36,195 nt of DNA from Spirochaetales bacterium (lineage in GTDB: Bacteria; Spirochaetota; Spirochaetia; Sphaerochaetales; Sphaerochaetaceae), in contig JAAYIV010000134.1 in NCBI GenBank assembly GCA_012523305.1, positions 1 through 36,195 of the forward strand, written 5' to 3'. Below are positions 1 through 6,767 of this stretch, piece after piece (positions within the stretch are counted from its first letter, which is position 1; the number at the start of each line of letters is the position of its first letter). The notes beneath the pieces are model-generated. The model worked only from the letters and a program-made list of their open reading frames with translations. It searched no databases and was not told the origin of the DNA. Both the position numbers and the translations under genes were made by a program.

Positions 1-359
1 AGCATTTTCGAGCAGAGAATCAAACGGTATGTTATCGGTCTGACCACCAGGAATTGCAGCGAACCGTCGGCTTTTTCCCCGGCAACGCTGCCCATTGCAA
101 GGAATATCATGAGGATCGAACCGAGCTGCGTGAAGTTTTTCACGTACTGATCGACAGCGTCGCGATAAGTGATCTCGGTCATGGTGAGCACGATATTCTG
201 GGTTGAACCGATCAATGCCAGAATGTTCGGCATATAAAACGCCGAGAGCGGCGAGAGGATACCAAAGAATCCACAAATGATGGTCCATATTAAAAACCGA
301 TGGGAACGGAAGCTTTCGGTCACTTCTTTCGCCAGAAGAATGTTTATATGGCTATGCAT
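1..359 (-). CDS. ABC-2 type exporter permease, partial (YxlG-like)
   Basis: This is the N-terminal part (about 119 codons) of an ABC-2 type membrane permease that runs off the left edge. The ATG lies inside the last codons of the upstream ATPase gene, giving an 8-base overlap and pointing to translational coupling. The visible protein has a short cytoplasmic lead (MHSHINILLAKEV), a first membrane segment around residues 24-45 (IWTIICGFFGILSPL), a polar loop, and a second hydrophobic stretch (LGSILMIFLAMGSVAGEKADG) followed by LQFLVVRP. The GEK-DGSLQFLVVRP stretch resembles the coupling-helix region of ABC-2 permeases. The order PLDc_N protein, ATPase, permease matches Bacillus yxlE-yxlF-yxlG. 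The substrate cannot be told from sequence. Confidence 0.8.
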   Translation of the reverse strand, partial: MHSHINILLAKEVTESFRSHRFLIWTIICGFFGILSPLSAFYMPNILALIGSTQNIVLTMTEITYRDAVDQYVKNFTQLGSILMIFLAMGSVAGEKADGSLQFLVVRPITYRLILCSKM

Positions 360-1275
360 GCTTACGCTCCTCCTTTATGTGATGCATGAATACATCCTCC
401 AACGTTTCGGCTTGCCTGCTGATGCTGTCCAATTGCAGATCGTGTTCAGCAAGCATCCTCATAATCTGTGAATACTTTTTATGGTAATCTGCCTCTGCGA
501 TGGCCACCTTAAAGTCCGATTCGACGACACCCACAACCGATTGGCTTTCCAAAAGGGTAAGGAATGCACAAGCGCCTGATGAAGTGGCGAATCTCAAACT
601 CATGTATGGTCGCGCATGGGATTCCAGCAGCGATTTCATGTTCTCGTGGAGTATGATCGATCCCTGCGATATGATCGCGACTTCATCACACACACGCTGG
701 ACGTCCTCGAGAATATGGCTGGACATGAAAATGGTCGTCTCTTCTCGCAACCGAGTGATCAAGTCCAAGACATCCTTCCTTCCCACAGGATCAAGGGCGG
801 AAGCAGGTTCGTCCAGCAACGTGACCCTTGGCCGGTGCAGAATTGCTTGTGCGATGCCAAGCCGCTGAAGCATTCCTCCGGAATAACCACCGATTTTTCT
901 ATCCGCCGCGTGCTGCATACCGCACAGTTCGAGCAATTCAGAAATTCTTTGTTCTATCTCGGTGGAAGCCATCCCATAAAGTTTGCCCGAGAACCTCAGC
1001 AGCTCCCTTCCGGTCATCCACGGATAGAATGAAGGCTGTTGGGCAAGATACCCGACATGCTTCTTCATAGCTTCATTTGCCACGCCATTTATTCTGAAGT
1101 TTCCCGAGGTGGGTTCGATGAGACCGGCAAGGATTCTCATCAACGTTGTTTTGCCAGCACCATTTGGACCGAGGAATCCGAAGACAGTCCCTTGTCGTAC
1201 CGACAGGGAAATCCCTTTCAAAGCATCAACCTCCCGATATCGTTTTGTAATGTGATCAACTTCAATCATTGCCAT
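352..1275 (-). CDS. ABC-2 exporter ATP-binding protein (YxlF-like)
   Basis: This is the ATPase of an ABC-2 exporter, about 307 residues. It has Walker A (GPNGAGKTT), a Q-loop (LAQQPSFYPWMTG), the signature GGYSGGMLQRLGIAQ, Walker B (VTLLDEPASALDP) and a switch histidine (SSHILEDV). The C-terminal 80 residues form the regulatory tail usual in this family. An upstream TTG would add seven residues, but a GGAGAA site lies six bases before the ATG at 1275, so that start is preferred. The gene overlaps the PLDc_N gene upstream and the permease downstream. It energises the permease at the cytoplasmic face. Export of a toxic compound or peptide is the usual guess for this family, not something the sequence shows. 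Confidence 0.93.
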   Translation of the reverse strand: MAMIEVDHITKRYREVDALKGISLSVRQGTVFGFLGPNGAGKTTLMRILAGLIEPTSGNFRINGVANEAMKKHVGYLAQQPSFYPWMTGRELLRFSGKLYGMASTEIEQRISELLELCGMQHAADRKIGGYSGGMLQRLGIAQAILHRPRVTLLDEPASALDPVGRKDVLDLITRLREETTIFMSSHILEDVQRVCDEVAIISQGSIILHENMKSLLESHARPYMSLRFATSSGACAFLTLLESQSVVGVVESDFKVAIAEADYHKKYSQIMRMLAEHDLQLDSISRQAETLEDVFMHHIKEERKHA

Positions 1276-1465
1276 GATACTTTCTCCCGTATACAAGGTA
1301 TGCCACCGGACCCAGCAGGTTCACGAACAGGAAGACCAACAGCCAGGCTGTTCTTGATAAACCGTTCAGGGATTCCCGTTTCATCCAGTCTTTCAGGCAC
1401 ACCGCCTTTAAAATCAGTTCCATCACCACGAGCGGGGCTAAAAGCAGTATCATTTCTCCATTCAT
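1262..1465 (-). CDS. Small PLDc_N-domain membrane protein (YxlE-like)
   Basis: This 67-residue protein has two membrane helices (about residues 4-22 and 42-60) joined by a short basic loop. The motif LLGPVAYLVYGRK at the end of the second helix is the hallmark of the phospholipase D nuclease N-terminal (PLDc_N) family. A longer reading frame opens at a TTG at 1546. The ATG at 1465 is chosen because it follows a strong AGGAGG site and gives the usual family length. In Bacillus the homologue YxlE is a small partner of the YxlFG exporter and affects SigY activity. Here the gene overlaps the ATPase start by 14 bases, so it probably belongs to the same transporter. Confidence 0.85.
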   Translation of the reverse strand: MNGEMILLLAPLVVMELILKAVCLKDWMKRESLNGLSRTAWLLVFLFVNLLGPVAYLVYGRKYHGND

Positions 1466-1628
1466 GATTCTCCTCCTTTTTAAGGTACCGAACAGAACCC
1501 GGGAGCGGAATCCAGTTAAATTGCAAGGTAAGTAAAACTGTTGCAACGAATGGATGAATTGCCCGTTCGTACGCGGGACGTACCCCCGGTCTATTCCGGA
1601 TGGATGACCGTTGAATTCCGAACCTACC
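1466..1628. other. Non-coding gap before the exporter genes
   Basis: No gene is seen here. Two TTGCAA hexamers (each self-complementary) sit at 1521-1526 and 1541-1546, exactly 20 bases or two helical turns apart, just upstream of the exporter operon. They could be sites for the neighbouring LuxR-type regulator, but nothing else supports that. Confidence 0.25.
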
Positions 1629-1832
1629 CTATCGCATTCTTCCAGGACAGGTCAGAACCTCCGGGATACTCGAAAGGAATCGGCTGTCCCTGGATTCAAG
1701 GCTGATGAAGAACCTAGCGCCATCAAGGCTCGCATCTCGCTCACAATATCCTTCTTCGAAATCAGGATACTGTCGACCTTTACAACCAAAAAATTTGAGA
1801 ACCAATCTTACAAAACATCTGAATCGTTTCAT
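1629..1832 (-). CDS. Short ORF with strong ribosome site, unknown
   Basis: A 67-codon frame begins at an ATG preceded by AGGAGG with five bases of spacing, between the LuxR-type gene and the exporter genes and on the same strand. The product begins with a basic hydrophobic stretch (MKRFRCFVRLVLKFF), then is polar, and resembles nothing I recognise. In another frame the same strand reads well from about 1790 to 1665 (for example KVDSILISKKDIVSEM). A frameshifted remnant of a longer gene is therefore equally possible. The ribosome site is the only firm evidence. Confidence 0.3.
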   Translation of the reverse strand: MKRFRCFVRLVLKFFGCKGRQYPDFEEGYCERDASLDGARFFISLESRDSRFLSSIPEVLTCPGRMR

Positions 1833-1914
1833 GTATGCCTCCTGAGCGAGACACTACGATTCTGTGGAAATGGTTAATAGTCCGAATTATTACGTAAATA
1901 GCAATATGCAATCA

Positions 1915-2820
1915 TTACGTAGGATTACGTAACGGGAACATCTTGTTGATCAACTCGAGTTTTGTCGATACCGAACACTTTTTGAATATTCGGTAGATAT
2001 GCGTTTCGACGGTTCTTGGGGAGAGCGACAGTTGGAATGCGATTTCCTTGTATGACATGCCGTCCACGAGCAATCTCACTATCTCCTGTTCCCTCTCGGA
2101 GAGCTTGTACCGATCATGGAAATTATCCATCTGATTTCTTTCCCTGATGCCGATGGAGGAAAATTCACGTAGGTAAATCATCGCATCGTTCAGGCACCAT
2201 ACGATGATATACACCGCAGAAACGAAGGGGTCGAACCCAGGCCTGTGCAGGTTTGGAAACACGTTGAAAATGATTGCGTACCAGCTGAAAAACAAGAAGG
2301 CAACTGACGAAATCACCAAGAACGAACGCATTCTTTTTGCTCGGTAGGACTGTTGCTGGCGGATGCGGGCAAAAGCATAGAGAAACGAACTGCCCACCAA
2401 AGCGTTGAAAAGCACGGTGACATAGGGACCGATCACCACCGAACGGAGGAATCCCAAAAAGATCAGCAATCCAAGGGTCCCGCAACCTACAATGACGGAG
2501 ATTTTTTTAGAATCCTTCGAAATCGCGCCAGTGATGATGGTATCGAGAAACAACGGAATCCGATGGAACACCATGATTGTGAACGCATAGCGAATCAGCG
2601 TGTTGACCGTCAATATGGAACGGGCTTCCCGCTTCAACACCGTCAGGTAGACAAACCCGATGAATTGGAAGAGAAACCACATCCACGAAAGACCAATGTA
2701 CCAAAGATACTGGTCGAACATGATGTGGCGATTTGTCTTTCTGGAAACAAGGGTCAGAAAAAAGGTCCCGAACAGGAGAGAAAATCCTACGATATTCAGC
2801 CAGAATGCAACGATTTCCAC
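1915..2820 (-). CDS. Membrane-anchored LuxR-family response regulator
   Basis: This 301-residue regulator has an N-terminal bundle of about seven hydrophobic segments (roughly residues 5-210) and a C-terminal LuxR/FixJ-type helix-turn-helix (about 235-297). The HTH is recognisable from LSEREQEIVRLLVDGMSYKEI and LSPRTVETHIYRIFKK. The start is a GTG, preceded by GTAGGAG at suitable spacing. The membrane part has no enzymatic or receiver motif and probably senses a membrane-soluble or envelope signal directly. It lies upstream of the ABC-2 exporter on the same strand, so control of that exporter is a reasonable inference. Architectures of this type are frequent in spirochaetes. Confidence 0.85.
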   Translation of the reverse strand: MEIVAFWLNIVGFSLLFGTFFLTLVSRKTNRHIMFDQYLWYIGLSWMWFLFQFIGFVYLTVLKREARSILTVNTLIRYAFTIMVFHRIPLFLDTIITGAISKDSKKISVIVGCGTLGLLIFLGFLRSVVIGPYVTVLFNALVGSSFLYAFARIRQQQSYRAKRMRSFLVISSVAFLFFSWYAIIFNVFPNLHRPGFDPFVSAVYIIVWCLNDAMIYLREFSSIGIRERNQMDNFHDRYKLSEREQEIVRLLVDGMSYKEIAFQLSLSPRTVETHIYRIFKKCSVSTKLELINKMFPLRNPT

Positions 2821-2867
2821 AAATCATACTCCTACACCCAGTTTATTCGGTATATGATATTTTGTCG

Positions 2868-2873
2868 ATTATA
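2868..2873 (-). promoter_or_regulatory. Possible -10 element of the LuxR-type gene
   Basis: A perfect TATAAT reads on the minus strand about 48 bases before the GTG start. No good -35 hexamer sits at standard spacing, so the promoter may need an activator or may be a chance match in A+T-rich DNA. Confidence 0.35.
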
Positions 2874-3781
2874 AGTTTTACATCAGCCCATCATCTCTGA
2901 TTCACACGCATCCTTCGTCTGAAAAGGTAAGTAGCCGCATATTTTCTTTGCCCACCATACTTCAATCCATGCGATAATGGAAACACCACATAAATCCTTA
3001 CAGCACTTCAAAAGGAAGTCTGGCTGCCCCATTTTCAATGTGTTCACCAAAAGGACTGTATGGAATCAAGGATATTCCGATATTGCGAGGAGGACCCGAG
3101 AATGTATGGCTCATATGTTGCTTTCATTGCAGAAAAACAAATACTACTCAATACCGCGTTTGTCCTTATTGATTGAAGCAATGAACTTTTTATGTCAACT
3201 TTAATAGAAAGCTACACTTTAATATTGTCACTTGCAGAGAGCTGAAATATGTTTAATGGTGCTTTCATTGCGCATTTCAATGTCGTGGGTGATTTGTTTT
3301 TTCTCGATCATGACTGCTTGAAGCCTTGATGGATTGTGAGAGCAAAAATAGAGAGTGACATGAAAAAATTGGTGGTGGAGGGCCCCAGGGTGACAGGGGA
3401 ATTGGCGGTATTGCAGTTGCTTGAACGAGGTAAGCGACACTTAGGCCAAGATGAATAAGATCCTGCTATCAGTAATAACACCATTATTTTGCCTTCTATG
3501 AAAGACTTTGTCATCTCATACTGAACCTGGGGTTTCACTCGTTCTTGGCTTCCGCAGTTAAGTTGTTAGAAAATGGTCAATAACTAGTTTATGTAAAAAC
3601 AAATAGAAGCCTTATTCATACCACTTTTTCATGCACTAAGTCAGATCTGTTTTCCGTGTTTTTCAGTTCCGTCATCGTGCACCGAATCGTTATAATGCCC
3701 AGATCCAAGACAGATCCGATACGAGCCAAAATATTGCCGAAGTAACTTCATGCGTACGGTATCACTTGAGAACCAACGGGG
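2874..3781. other. Long stretch without a recognisable gene
   Basis: No frame here gives a protein I recognise. Short open frames on both strands (for example 2977-3204 plus and 3228-3538 minus) lack good ribosome sites and recognisable content. A 32-codon plus-strand frame beginning at the ATG at 3360 (MKKLVVEGPR) looks protein-like but is too short to assign. The stretch may hold decayed genes. Confidence 0.5.
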
Positions 3782-3819
3782 TAACGCTTCAGAGCCATTC
3801 AAGTGGCTTTGAAGCGTTA
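3782..3819. repeat. Sixteen-base-pair inverted repeat, 6-nt loop
   Basis: The arms 3782-3797 and 3804-3819 are complementary throughout, with one G-T pair in the middle, and enclose TTCAAG. This is a strong hairpin on either strand. No T-run follows, so it is not a standard terminator. It may be an RNA element, a repeat unit or the scar of a lost mobile element upstream of the XRE-type gene. Confidence 0.7.
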
Positions 3820-3877
3820 GTACACGCAGTATATATCCAGAAGGTTCAAAGTTTGCCTTATTAGCGGTATTTAGATA

Positions 3878-3908
3878 GGAATTATATATACAAAATGTAT
3901 ATAATTCC
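3878..3908. repeat. A+T-rich inverted repeat upstream of the XRE gene
   Basis: GGAATTATATATACA at 3878-3892 pairs with TGTATATAATTCC at 3896-3908, with a two-base insertion in the left arm. It lies 54-84 bases before the XRE start, upstream of its putative promoter. It could be a second operator or an RNA hairpin. Confidence 0.5.
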
Positions 3909-3924
3909 TTTATATGATTATATT

Positions 3925-3955
3925 TAATGAATTTTCATTAGAATTGTGATACAAT
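3925..3955 (+). promoter_or_regulatory. Extended -10 promoter with 7-2-7 operator dyad
   Basis: An extended -10 (TGATACAAT, hexamer 3950-3955) ends six bases before the XRE ATG. A perfect dyad TAATGAA-TT-TTCATTA occupies 3925-3940, where the -35 contacts would lie. There is no recognisable -35 hexamer and no ribosome site. Transcription would begin at or next to the ATG. The dyad is the natural candidate for autorepression by the XRE protein. Confidence 0.55.
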
Positions 3956-3961
3956 GTTTAC

Positions 3962-4201
3962 ATGGATTTGATCGCAGCTATAAAACACCAGATGCAAAGT
4001 GGTAACATCACGCAACTCCGGTTATGCAACCGTATTGGTATTAGTCGTTCATACCTCTATAAAATTCTCAACGGAATCCATATTCCATCGATTTTGATGG
4101 TTGAGAAGATTGCAAAGGGTTTACAAATGCGTCCATCTGATTTGATTCAATTGGCAGAAGAAATAGATCCGGATCTGATTTGCGATCAACAGTGTTCTTA
4201 A
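3962..4201 (+). CDS. XRE-family HTH regulator, 79 aa
   Basis: This is a compact single-domain Cro/CI-type regulator. The helix-turn-helix spans about residues 17-62: LRLCNRIGISRSYLYKILNG contains the turn and recognition helix, and IPSILMVEKIAKGLQMRPSDLI is the usual third and fourth helices. There is no effector or dimerisation domain beyond a short acidic tail. No Shine-Dalgarno sequence precedes the ATG, and the -10 element lies six bases away, which suggests a leaderless message. The gene ends four bases inside the convergent acyltransferase gene. Its targets are unknown; the dyad in its own promoter suggests autoregulation. Confidence 0.85.
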   Translation: MDLIAAIKHQMQSGNITQLRLCNRIGISRSYLYKILNGIHIPSILMVEKIAKGLQMRPSDLIQLAEEIDPDLICDQQCS

Positions 4202-5484
4202 GCTTCAGCCCGTAATGACATCTTCGCCAAGTTATCAAACAGCTCTTCAGTAGCAAGAGCAATTTTCGTTACAGAACACATGGGAGTCTTCGGATAAATG
4301 TAATAGGTATCGTCAAGCGTAGACAGGTCGATACAATCACCTTTACCAAAGTACTCGTATTCGATATGGCAAGAATACATTGAGAGTACGGGTTTCTCCA
4401 ATCTGAAACCTTCATTTTCAAACACGCCTTCAAGAACAAAGCCGCCCGCATCGTGGGTCAACGTAGCGTTTCCCATCGGAATATAACCACGGGCATTGGG
4501 AAGCGCCTCAACATACACGGGTATTTCATACCTATAAGTTCCACGTTCAACCTGATCACGCACCTGAAGTCTCTCGAACTCATACCAATCGGGAATATGG
4601 GGAAATTCAGTATGTAGGGATTGTTCATCATGTGCAGGACGGACAGCTTTCAAATCTCCCAAAACTCCCATCTCCCATTCTTTATGACAATTACCGCACT
4701 TGAGGAGCGCCCCTGAGGTTTCCATCTTATATTCAGTAAGGCAATGAGGGCACTGATAGAGTACCTTGTGAAGCCCTTCTGCCCTCTTAGGGTAATCAAT
4801 CACGATATTATGTTCTTTTTGCCAACGGAACTCATCATATTCAAAGGCTTCACGAATAACATGGTTGATGTTTGAAACCGGCATTTTCTCAATCTTCTCC
4901 GGTGTGAGGATACATGTCATGTCGGCTTCGATGCGATTCCCACGTTTTTTCAAATTCCAACATGGTGAATTAAGATAATGACCGTGCATATTCAACACGA
5001 CGACAGGAACCTTCAGCATCCGAACTATCTTTCCCAATGATGCGGGAAGTACCGCGGTCGTTCCTGCTAACGAATAACGGGCTTCAGGATAGAGCGCCAA
5101 CACATCCTTCTGATCATGAAGCACTTTCTTGATATGGCGTACGGTGTTGAGGTCATTGGTAAACTTTCGTTTGCAAATACATCCGACAGAGCGTAATAAC
5201 CATTCGCGTCCTATGAACCCATCAATCGCAACAACATAATTAGCACGGTTAGGAAACAATGTTGCGGTAGTTACTTTAAAATCGATGAATGCATGATGCG
5301 TGCAGAGTAAAAGAAACGGCGGTTTTATACCGTCCATTCCAACTTTGTTGATCTTTAACTTATGTAACCACACCTCTGGGTAACTCAGCAGCCAGGTGAG
5401 CGGCCTAAGTATATTCATCTGTCTTCTGGGGGGACGGTCCATATCATAACGAGGAGTGTTCCTCAAGCGATCCATTACCTTCAT
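4198..5484 (-). CDS. PlsC-like acyltransferase with zinc-ribbon insert
   Basis: This 428-residue protein has a PlsC/LPLAT acyltransferase core in its first 220 residues. The catalytic HX4D motif is CTHHAFIDFK, and a YPEARYS block corresponds to the family's substrate-binding motif. There is no long N-terminal membrane helix, so it may be peripheral. Around residues 240-268 a treble CPHC ... CGNC pair forms a likely zinc ribbon, followed by about 160 residues unlike standard PlsC. Usual PlsC proteins are 200-260 residues, so the C-terminal half is an added domain. Its ATG overlaps the stop of the dehydrogenase gene by four bases (ATGA), indicating coupled translation. Acyl transfer to a phospholipid or glycolipid precursor is likely; the acceptor is unknown. 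Confidence 0.8.
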   Translation of the reverse strand: MKVMDRLRNTPRYDMDRPPRRQMNILRPLTWLLSYPEVWLHKLKINKVGMDGIKPPFLLLCTHHAFIDFKVTTATLFPNRANYVVAIDGFIGREWLLRSVGCICKRKFTNDLNTVRHIKKVLHDQKDVLALYPEARYSLAGTTAVLPASLGKIVRMLKVPVVVLNMHGHYLNSPCWNLKKRGNRIEADMTCILTPEKIEKMPVSNINHVIREAFEYDEFRWQKEHNIVIDYPKRAEGLHKVLYQCPHCLTEYKMETSGALLKCGNCHKEWEMGVLGDLKAVRPAHDEQSLHTEFPHIPDWYEFERLQVRDQVERGTYRYEIPVYVEALPNARGYIPMGNATLTHDAGGFVLEGVFENEGFRLEKPVLSMYSCHIEYEYFGKGDCIDLSTLDDTYYIYPKTPMCSVTKIALATEELFDNLAKMSLRAEA

Positions 5485-6488
5485 GTTGGCTCCAATGTGC
5501 TACCAGTGGCTACATCCACTTCATTTTTTAATGGCTTGCCAAGTGTAAACCTTGCAAGATTTTCCAGCAATATTTCTACCACTGCGTCTAGCGTCTCGGG
5601 AAGATTGATGTTCCCGGCAACATGTCCAGTTATCATTACCCTTTCATAATCCCACAGCGGATGATCCGGTGCAAGAGGTTCCGGATCGACAACATCCAAA
5701 CCGACACCGAAAAACCATCCACGTTCAAGCATGGTGAGCAAAGCACCCGTATCGATTACCTTCCCCCTGCCGACATTGAGCAATATCGCATTGGGATTGG
5801 TACATTCGAGCAAAGCCAGATCGAAAAGCTTTTCCGTCTGTTGCGAAAGCGGTAATGTGATTGCGATAATATCGGCTTTTCGTATGACATTCGGTAGTTC
5901 AAAGTTTGTATATCGGCTATCAAAGTATTCCGAATCTGAATCAGCTGACCGGTTTATTCCTATCGTCCTAGCTCCAAGCATTTTTACATATCGAGCATAA
6001 CGTGAACCAATATCACCGGTTCCCACTATCATGACCGTTGAATTTTCAAGTGTTTTCTTGGGGAAAGAAGAGCTCCAATGGTGTTCACGTTGTGAGTCCC
6101 TGTATAAATGGAGTGATTTGATGATATTCAGTGTCATGGAAAGCAAATGTTCCGCGACTTCTTTCCCATAGGCACCGACCGCTGATGTGAGCCTGAAAGA
6201 AGCATCGATACCGACAAATCTATCAAAACCGGCAATAGATAGTTGTAGCCATTTGAGGTTGGGAGCTTTTAGTACTAGTTCTGGTTTGACGTACCCGAAT
6301 AGTACAGTCGCCCGTGAAAGCACATCCATATCAATCGTACTCGGAGTACAAAAGACGATCTCCCAATCAGGAATGACAGCTTCGATGGCAGCTTTGTGAT
6401 ATTCTTTCAATGGACAAGAAACCAGCAATGTTGCCAAAGGAACCTCCGAATTACCCGAAAGATGAAATACGGTAACATCATTTACCAT
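5481..6488 (-). CDS. D-2-hydroxyacid dehydrogenase family protein
   Basis: This NAD(P)-dependent oxidoreductase has about 335 residues. The Rossmann fingerprint is VGTGDIGSRYARYVKMLGA, and the catalytic set is visible: Arg in LNVGRGKVIDT, Glu in DVVDPEPLAPDHPLW and His in GHVAG. The N-terminal 100 residues form the substrate half. The start is uncertain. An ATG at 6488 has AAGGA directly abutting it, and a TTG at 6497 has no clear ribosome site. The gene is translationally coupled to the downstream PlsC-like gene. Family members reduce 2-keto acids, but the substrate cannot be predicted. Pairing with a lipid acyltransferase suggests synthesis of a modified lipid. Confidence 0.85.
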   Translation of the reverse strand: MVNDVTVFHLSGNSEVPLATLLVSCPLKEYHKAAIEAVIPDWEIVFCTPSTIDMDVLSRATVLFGYVKPELVLKAPNLKWLQLSIAGFDRFVGIDASFRLTSAVGAYGKEVAEHLLSMTLNIIKSLHLYRDSQREHHWSSSFPKKTLENSTVMIVGTGDIGSRYARYVKMLGARTIGINRSADSDSEYFDSRYTNFELPNVIRKADIIAITLPLSQQTEKLFDLALLECTNPNAILLNVGRGKVIDTGALLTMLERGWFFGVGLDVVDPEPLAPDHPLWDYERVMITGHVAGNINLPETLDAVVEILLENLARFTLGKPLKNEVDVATGSTLEPT

Positions 6489-6535
6489 TCCTTGCAATAA
6501 CTAGTGAATAAAAGTCATGTATTTTCATCTCTATC

Positions 6536-6564
6536 GATAAATTATTATTTTAAAATAATTTCAA
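6536..6564 (-). promoter_or_regulatory. Possible promoter of dehydrogenase-acyltransferase pair
   Basis: On the minus strand a TTGAAA (6559-6564) and a weak TTTATC (6536-6541) stand 17 bases apart. A perfect 16-base palindrome (6544-6559) lies between them. The DNA is almost pure A+T, so chance is a real alternative. Confidence 0.3.
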
Positions 6565-6614
6565 AATCATATTGCCTTTTATTTGATTTCACTGTACTTT
6601 CTAAACGGAAGTTA

Positions 6615-6641
6615 AACCGTGGGTATGTAATACCCGTGGTT
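6615..6641. repeat. Twelve-pair hairpin with 3-nt loop
   Basis: The arms 6615-6626 and 6630-6641 pair throughout, allowing two G-T pairs in the middle. No T-run follows on either strand. It lies between the ABC-F gene end and the divergently placed upstream region of the dehydrogenase gene. No gene is seen from 6565 to 6767. Confidence 0.5.
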
Positions 6642-6767
6642 CTGCATGGTGACGATTCGGACTTGGTGAAAGGCGATTGTACGCATGATCGGTCGACTGA
6701 CAGGCTGGATGGCTACAAGTTTGATGCTAGACGCGGGGGACCGAACGCACCGTTCCTACTTTTTCAA

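Noticed and set aside
2977-3204. A 75-codon plus-strand frame in the long gap
   Set aside because: No ribosome site and no recognisable content.
3360-3458. A 32-codon frame beginning MKKLVVEGPR
   Set aside because: It looks like the start of an enzyme, but is too short to tell and no continuation is found in other frames.
3228-3538. Two overlapping minus-strand frames
   Set aside because: They overlap each other in different frames with no ribosome site; no family recognised.
3782-3819. Reading the hairpin as a transcription terminator
   Set aside because: No T-run follows on either strand.
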